From: Flaviaestuariibacter sp.
Lineage (GTDB): Bacteria > Bacteroidota > Bacteroidia > Chitinophagales > Chitinophagaceae
Length of the DNA: 64,000 nucleotides
Assembly: GCA_025963645.1 (NCBI GenBank)
Contig: JAOQAI010000007.1
Span: forward strand, 1-64,000
Reading direction: 5' to 3'
A model generated the notes under the pieces. The model had not been told where the DNA came from, did not search any database, and was given only the letters and a program-made list of their open reading frames with translations. Made by a program: the position numbers and the translations under genes. Of the stretch, positions 58,727 to 64,000 are shown piece by piece. Position 1 is the first letter of the stretch. Every line of letters starts with the position of its first letter.

Positions 58727-60604
58727 ATGAAGAATTTGATCGCATTGATTCCCTTGCTTCCGCTCATTGGTTTTCTGATCAATGGTTTGGGGCGTAAACA
58801 TTTGCCGAAAGGAGTGGTAGGCATCATTGGCAGCGGAACGGTATTGGGCTCTTTTATCATTAGCCTTGTTATCTTCCTGCAGGGAAATTTTTCGGCTACG
58901 CCTATCAAGTATTTTGATTTTATCAATGTTGGTTCGCTCCAGATCCCTTTTGCTTTCCAGGTTGACCAGCTTTCAACATTGTTTCTTCTGATCATTACGG
59001 GTGTTGGTTTTTTGATCCATGTCTATTCTACTTCTTACATGCATGGAGAAAAGCGGGAACATTTCGGTCGCTATTTCGCTTACCTGAATCTCTTTGTTTT
59101 TTCGATGCTGCTATTGGTGATGGGAGCCAACTATGTCATCATGTTCATTGGTTGGGAAGGCGTTGGATTGTGCTCTTACCTGTTGATCGGGTATTGGTTT
59201 AAAAATATTGATTACACTAAGGCTGCCAAGAAAGCCTTTGTGATGAACCGCATTGGCGACCTAGGCTTTTTGCTCGCAGTATTCTGGATCATTGCTAAAA
59301 TTGGTTCTGTTCAATATGAGGATGTATTTACGGCAGCAAGTCTTGATAAACTCACTCCATCCGATATAACGGGTATTACCTTATTGCTTTTTCTTGGGGC
59401 TACCGGTAAAAGCGCCCAGATCCCTTTATACACCTGGTTACCGGATGCAATGGCTGGTCCTACGCCGGTTTCCGCATTGATCCACGCTGCCACGATGGTA
59501 ACGGCTGGTATTTATATGATTGCCCGCAGCAATGCGCTGTTTGTAAATGCCCAAGTGACGAATACGGTCATTGCGATCATCGGTGCTGCAACCGCTTTGC
59601 TGGCAGCAACCATTGCTTTACGGCAGAACGATATTAAAAAAGTGCTGGCTTATTCTACCGTGAGCCAATTGGGTTATATGTTCCTGGCATTGGGATGCGG
59701 CGCTTACACGGCGGCTGTCTTTCATGTCATGACGCATGCCTTTTTCAAAGCCTTGTTGTTCCTGGGTTCCGGTTCTGTCATTCATGCTATGAGCGGGCAG
59801 CAGGACATTCGATTCATGGGCGGCTTGAAGAGTAAGTTGAAGATTACGTACCTGACCTTCTTTATTGGGTGTTTGGCGATTGCCGGTATCCCACCGTTCT
59901 CCGGTTTCTTTTCGAAAGATGCCATTCTCTTAAGCGCCTTTGAGCACGATAAATTTTTATATGCCATCGGTTTATTAACGGCTGCGCTAACGGCGTTCTA
60001 TATGTTTCGCTTGCTGTTCATCACATTCAATGGTGGCTTCCGTGGCACAGAGGAACAGCGGCATCATGTACATGAAAGCCCGGCGGCAATGACACTTCCA
60101 TTGATTGTATTGGCTATTCTTTCTATCGTTGGTGGTTTTGTGGGCGTGCCGGAAGTGTTCCTTCATGGCGGCGAGAGGTTGGGTGAGTTTCTTTCACCGG
60201 TCATTCCGACTGCGCATCATACTATCAGTCACTCAACAGAATTAATGCTGATGGCACTGACGACGGTCATTGCCATTGTTGCCATCGTGATCGCCTGGAT
60301 GCGCTATCGTAATTATAAGGAAGAACAGAATGGCGCCCTTGGAAAGCTATTGCAGAACAAATGGTACGTGGATGAATTGTACGACAGCGTGGTAGTAAAG
60401 CCGATCAATAAGTTGGGTGTCATCGCCAATCATTATTTTGAGCGGAGTGGGATTGACTATTTAGTGAATGGGGTAGGGCGTCTAGTGAATTATGGAGGCC
60501 GCCAGTTGCGCTGGATGCAAAGCGGGCAAGTGGGTAGTTATGTATTATTGATGGTGATCAGTATGGTAGCGTTCTTTTTCCTGCAATTCTTTTTGAGGAA
60601 ATAA
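58727..60604 (+). CDS. nuoL: NADH-quinone oxidoreductase subunit L
   Basis: A 625-residue antiporter-like proton-pumping subunit. The core contains FIGWEGVGLCSYLLIGYW (catalytic Glu) and a conserved Lys in GATGKSAQIPLYTWLPDAM. A long C-terminal amphipathic helix runs along the arm. It ends next to the second MITE-like element. Confidence 0.95.
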   Translation: MKNLIALIPLLPLIGFLINGLGRKHLPKGVVGIIGSGTVLGSFIISLVIFLQGNFSATPIKYFDFINVGSLQIPFAFQVDQLSTLFLLIITGVGFLIHVYSTSYMHGEKREHFGRYFAYLNLFVFSMLLLVMGANYVIMFIGWEGVGLCSYLLIGYWFKNIDYTKAAKKAFVMNRIGDLGFLLAVFWIIAKIGSVQYEDVFTAASLDKLTPSDITGITLLLFLGATGKSAQIPLYTWLPDAMAGPTPVSALIHAATMVTAGIYMIARSNALFVNAQVTNTVIAIIGAATALLAATIALRQNDIKKVLAYSTVSQLGYMFLALGCGAYTAAVFHVMTHAFFKALLFLGSGSVIHAMSGQQDIRFMGGLKSKLKITYLTFFIGCLAIAGIPPFSGFFSKDAILLSAFEHDKFLYAIGLLTAALTAFYMFRLLFITFNGGFRGTEEQRHHVHESPAAMTLPLIVLAILSIVGGFVGVPEVFLHGGERLGEFLSPVIPTAHHTISHSTELMLMALTTVIAIVAIVIAWMRYRNYKEEQNGALGKLLQNKWYVDELYDSVVVKPINKLGVIANHYFERSGIDYLVNGVGRLVNYGGRQLRWMQSGQVGSYVLLMVISMVAFFFLQFFLRK

Positions 60605-60753
60605 GCCCCTGTTTCCCGTTGGGGAACTTAGGTCAGGCATGTATTACCTAAAGATTGCTGTTGAAAGAAATAAGAAATATAATTGTGTTTACAGAGAGTT
60701 TGATATTAATTCAGCTGATTAAATCTAAGTTCCCCCACCGGGGGACAGGGGGC
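60605..60753. mobile_element. MITE-like element between nuoL and nuoM
   Basis: Arms 60605-60631 and 60725-60753 share the form of the 47781 element, with a hairpin and ending AACTTAG, but differ at several bases. Inner sequence is unrelated to the first copy. It starts directly after the nuoL stop and ends five bases before the nuoM ATG. Confidence 0.65.
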
Positions 60754-60758
60754 TTCTT

Positions 60759-62231
60759 ATGATCGTTTTATTGTTGCTTTTACTTCCTTTACTCGGTGGC
60801 TTGGTCACTTTCTTTTTGAAAGAGGCAAAGGCGGCCCGCGGATGGACCTTGCTGGTGTCACTGGCAACGTTGGCGGTTTCTATCTATGCCTTAACAACCA
60901 AGTCCACAAACGCTTTGCAATTTTCTACCGGTTGGATGGGAAGCCTAGGCAGCAGCTTCAGCCTTGGGCTGGATGGCATGTCGGGGTTGCTTTGTTTATT
61001 GACAGCGATTGCTTACCCGCTTATATTAATCGCCACCTGGAACAGCGAGTATCGCAAACCAAATAATTTCTTTGGCTTGATGTTATTGACACAGGCCGGT
61101 TTGATCGGGGTGTTTACATCAACCGATGCATTACTCTTTTATTTCTTCTGGGAGCTTGCTCTAGTACCGGTTTATTTTCTTTGCTCCGGTTGGGGAGGTG
61201 AGCGTCGCATTCCAGTTACATTTAAATTCTTCATCTATACATTTACGGGTTCGGTTTTGATGTTGATCGGGTTGTTGTATCTCTATTCTCAAACGCCGGA
61301 TCGCTCGTTTGCATTGGAATCTTTCTATGCACTGAATCTTTCGAACGACGCACAAAGCTGGGTGTTTTGGTTGCTTTTTATAGCTTTTGCTATCAAAATG
61401 CCAATGTTCCCTTTCCATACCTGGCAACCGGATACGTACGAACAATCGCCAACTGCCACTACAATGGTACTCAGTGGTGTGATGGTAAAAATGGGTGTGT
61501 TTGGTGTGATTCGCTGGGTACTTCCTATTGTGCCGGCAGCGTCCTTCGCTTGGGGCGATGTAGCAATGAGCATGGCAGTAATTGGGATTATCTATGCTTC
61601 GGTAATTGCTATCCAGCAGAACGATCTGAAACGCCTGATCGCTTATTCATCCATCGCTCACGTAGGCTTGATGGCGGCAACTATTTTCGCAGAAAATAAA
61701 ATAGGTATGCAGGGGGTGATGATGCAGATGTTCAACCATGGTATCAACCTCATCGGGCTTTGGATTGTAGTAGAATTAATTGAGAGGCAATTTGGTACAC
61801 GCAAGCTTTCCGAACTGGGCGGTATCGCTCAAAAGGCGCCCGCCTTAACCATACTATTAGTAATTATTGCCTTTGCTAATATCTCCATGCCGCTGACCAA
61901 TGCTTTTGTGGGTGAGTTCATGATGTTCACCGGAATTTGGAATTCCGGCGTTACACAATACAATATCGTCTTTACAGCACTAGCTGGGTTGAGTATTATT
62001 CTAGGCGCAGTTTATACGTTGAATATGGTGCAAAAGATCTTTTTCGGCGCTACCAATGCTATCACTACCAACACGCATGACATCCGTGGTAATGAAAAGT
62101 TGGCTTTAGGGATCATCGTAATATTGATTCTTGCCTTTGGTATTTATCCCCAGCCATTACTGAACCTGACGGATGGCTTTGTTGACAATTGGTTGAAGGA
62201 AGTTTCCATCTCAAACCTTGGAGTAAATTAA
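60759..62231 (+). CDS. nuoM: NADH-quinone oxidoreductase subunit M
   Basis: A 490-residue antiporter-like subunit. FFWELALVPVYFL contains the key Glu and AIKMPMFPFHTWQPDTYEQ a conserved Lys; the later HGINLIGLW half is also present. It pumps protons with NuoL and NuoN. Confidence 0.95.
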   Translation: MIVLLLLLLPLLGGLVTFFLKEAKAARGWTLLVSLATLAVSIYALTTKSTNALQFSTGWMGSLGSSFSLGLDGMSGLLCLLTAIAYPLILIATWNSEYRKPNNFFGLMLLTQAGLIGVFTSTDALLFYFFWELALVPVYFLCSGWGGERRIPVTFKFFIYTFTGSVLMLIGLLYLYSQTPDRSFALESFYALNLSNDAQSWVFWLLFIAFAIKMPMFPFHTWQPDTYEQSPTATTMVLSGVMVKMGVFGVIRWVLPIVPAASFAWGDVAMSMAVIGIIYASVIAIQQNDLKRLIAYSSIAHVGLMAATIFAENKIGMQGVMMQMFNHGINLIGLWIVVELIERQFGTRKLSELGGIAQKAPALTILLVIIAFANISMPLTNAFVGEFMMFTGIWNSGVTQYNIVFTALAGLSIILGAVYTLNMVQKIFFGATNAITTNTHDIRGNEKLALGIIVILILAFGIYPQPLLNLTDGFVDNWLKEVSISNLGVN

Positions 62232-62233
62232 TT

Positions 62234-63604
62234 ATGAACACACTCATATTATCGGCGCTTAGTGGTGTTATCATGATGTTCAGCGGGTTTATGCTGAATA
62301 CCAGGACTGCCGTGCGTACGCTGGCTCATATATTATTGCTGGTAGTGATTGCCGGCACTGTCCTCGAATTACGGGGTACTACACTTTTTAATGTAGATAC
62401 TAAAGGCATGATGGTTTTTGACCGTTTTGCGCTGCTGTTTACGTTGGTTGCCAATATTTGTACACTCGCTTATTTTGCCCTTTCCTCCAAAGACATGGAG
62501 CGAGTAGGCAACAACTACAGCGATTATTTTGCTTTGATCTTTTTTATTCTCAGCGGTATTGTTTTAGCTGCTTCTTTCAAATCACTCCTGATTCTTTTCC
62601 TTGGTATCGAGATCATTTCTATTCCACTTTATATTCTTGCCGGCAGCGAAAAATTAAATTTGAAAAGTAATGAAGCTTCCCTGAAATACTTTTTGATGGG
62701 AGCCTTCTCAACTGGCTTAATGCTGATGGGAATTGCTTTGGTCTATGGCGCGATGGGAACTTTTGATACCACCCGTATGGAAGTGGTTGGCGCAACACCG
62801 GTATTACTGACAGCCGGCATGATGCTGCTGCTTTTTTCCATGTCTTTTAAAGCTTCTGCGGCACCCTTTCATTTTTGGACGCCGGATGTGTATGATGGTT
62901 CGCCCACTGTGTTTACTTCCTATATGGCTACAGTAGTGAAAGCCGCTTTCTTCATTGCGTTCATGCGGTTGTTCACTGATGCATTTGGTGGCATAGGTAT
63001 GCAATGGAAATTGATAGTTTCAATCATTGTTGCCATGACCCTTTTTATTGGAAATATCACAGCGGTATTCCAGCAAAGCGTGAAGCGCATGCTGGCCTAC
63101 TCATCCATCGCACAGGCTGGTTTTATGATGCTTGCCATCTATTCTTTAAACGCAGATGCCCGGGAAGGGTTGATCCTTTATGCTGCGGCCTATTCGCTTG
63201 CTACCATCGGCATTTTTGCCGTATTGATAAAAATGAAAGACCAAAGTTTTGAAGGCTTTAATGGCTTTGCAAAGCAATATCCAACCATCGCTGCTACGCT
63301 TGTTGTATTTCTCCTTTCATTAGCCGGGATTCCGTTAACGGCGGGTTTTATTTCTAAATTTTATATGCTGAAAGCAACCGTAGATGGCGGCTCTTTGGGG
63401 CTTGCCATTTTCGCCGTGTTGATGGCAGCTGTCAGCGTGTATTATTATTTCCGCCTGATCCAGTCTATGTATTTTAAAGAAGGTAGCCAGGTTGTTGCTG
63501 TTCCCATGACAGCCGGCTTTAAATACACCTTGGTTGGGTTAGCAGCTGTTACTGTTTTGCTGGGCATCTTTCCGGAGCTCCTAACCAATTGGCTTTATTT
63601 CTAG
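62234..63604 (+). CDS. nuoN: NADH-quinone oxidoreductase subunit N
   Basis: A 456-residue antiporter-like subunit, last of the operon. It contains FLGIEIISIPLYIL (Glu) and MSFKASAAPFHFWTPDVYDG (Lys). The ATG at 62234 is two bases after the nuoM stop; an upstream frame start at 62189 only extends into nuoM. It ends the complex. Confidence 0.95.
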   Translation: MNTLILSALSGVIMMFSGFMLNTRTAVRTLAHILLLVVIAGTVLELRGTTLFNVDTKGMMVFDRFALLFTLVANICTLAYFALSSKDMERVGNNYSDYFALIFFILSGIVLAASFKSLLILFLGIEIISIPLYILAGSEKLNLKSNEASLKYFLMGAFSTGLMLMGIALVYGAMGTFDTTRMEVVGATPVLLTAGMMLLLFSMSFKASAAPFHFWTPDVYDGSPTVFTSYMATVVKAAFFIAFMRLFTDAFGGIGMQWKLIVSIIVAMTLFIGNITAVFQQSVKRMLAYSSIAQAGFMMLAIYSLNADAREGLILYAAAYSLATIGIFAVLIKMKDQSFEGFNGFAKQYPTIAATLVVFLLSLAGIPLTAGFISKFYMLKATVDGGSLGLAIFAVLMAAVSVYYYFRLIQSMYFKEGSQVVAVPMTAGFKYTLVGLAAVTVLLGIFPELLTNWLYF

Positions 63605-63656
63605 TTGAAATAGTTGACGACTTTCCGCAATTAAAAAAATAAGATCAGTTCTGTTG

Positions 63657-63681
63657 CAGGTTCACTAATTTAGTGAGCCTG
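63657..63681 (+). terminator. Hairpin after nuoN
   Basis: CAGGTTCACTAA pairs with TTAGTGAGCCTG around one T, with one G-T pair, and is followed by TTT. It sits seven bases before the ABC permease ATG, so it could end the nuo transcript or act on the next gene. Confidence 0.55.
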
Positions 63682-63687
63682 TTTAGT

Positions 63688-64000
63688 ATGAAACTATCTG
63701 ACGTTTTCTCCCTTGCATACCGGACCGTTCGTGGCAATAAGCTGCGCACCGGTATTACAGTCGCCATCATCGCTTTTGGCATCATGGCATTAATTGGTAT
63801 TATCACCGCTATAAAAGCGATGAATCAAAAATTCACGGAAAGCTTTTCTACCATGGGCGCCACCGGTTTTACCATTCGTTTTAAAGAACGGAATATCCGT
63901 TTTGGGAACGACAATTCAGATCTGAAGGTTTCTAAAAAAAATCCTCGCAAAGAAAAAAAATCCAGTCTTGGAAAACCGATCACGATAGATGAAGCGGAAG
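63688..64000 (+). CDS. MacB/FtsX-like ABC transporter permease, partial
   Basis: 104 residues are seen before the window ends. The start LSDVFSLAYRTVRGNKLRT and the first span ITVAIIAFGIMALIGIITAI match the N-terminus of MacB-type permeases, with a Lys-rich periplasmic part (MGATGFTIRF). It probably exports lipoproteins or peptides with an ATPase beyond the window. Confidence 0.75.
   Translation, partial: MKLSDVFSLAYRTVRGNKLRTGITVAIIAFGIMALIGIITAIKAMNQKFTESFSTMGATGFTIRFKERNIRFGNDNSDLKVSKKNPRKEKKSSLGKPITIDEAE

Noticed and set aside
1-64000. CRISPR arrays, rRNA or tRNA genes
   Set aside because: No regularly spaced repeats with unique spacers, and no rRNA or tRNA pattern was recognised by eye.

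Overview
The window looks like a chromosome segment of a Bacteroidota bacterium, most probably Chitinophagaceae. The clues are a full-length 14-gene nuo operon in Bacteroidota order, TAnnTTTG-type promoters, lipoproteins, GLPGLI and DUF4221-like genes, a TonB-dependent type outer-membrane protein, and short simple repeats in gene gaps. The taxonomic call is inference from gene content; no rRNA or tRNA gene was recognised.

Positions 1 to about 34,230 are an AT-rich mobile element whose left end lies outside the window. Its right end sits inside comM (yifB), which is cut after residue 354 in the codon run Met-Asn-Pro. A large serine recombinase (32750-34237) reads into that junction. The element carries a second serine recombinase, a recombinase remnant, two paralogous VirD4/TraD-like DNA-pumping ATPases (one beside a D12-class adenine methyltransferase, one carrying a nuclease-like C-terminus), but no recognisable relaxase or type IV secretion channel. 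Cargo includes an AAA_13 (PrrC/RloC-like) ATPase, a Fic protein, an HEPN-type protein, two protease genes each with an unknown partner, an ECF sigma factor, response regulators, XRE and ArsR regulators, and a cluster for a small secreted six-cysteine peptide with GLPGLI, DUF4221-like, thioredoxin-like and outer-membrane barrel proteins.

Two regulatory networks can be read from the DNA. Seven copies of a motif close to AACAGGTAYTARTACGNATT lie upstream of scattered element genes, including the LuxR-type response regulator and the large translocase. A separate 58-bp promoter-like block, 53/58 identical between copies, precedes both the ECF sigma gene and a 70-residue protein gene.

Positions 34,230-47,300 are chromosomal housekeeping and envelope genes: truncated comM, an esterase-like lipoprotein, rlmN, a thiolase, two paralogous lipoproteins, a c-type cytochrome lipoprotein, hisS, a low-molecular-weight phosphatase, a TonB-like protein, a PstS-like lipoprotein and a TPR protein.

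Positions 47,370-63,604 are nuoA to nuoN, all on the plus strand. The operon is riddled with insertions: two MITE-like hairpin elements, four short-repeat tracts, a GxxExxY gene framed by perfect 33-bp inverted repeats, a MntA-HepT toxin-antitoxin pair, a frameshifted nucleotidyltransferase with a small upstream gene, a DUF4440-like secreted protein and a frameshifted small membrane protein. The window ends inside a MacB-like ABC permease gene.
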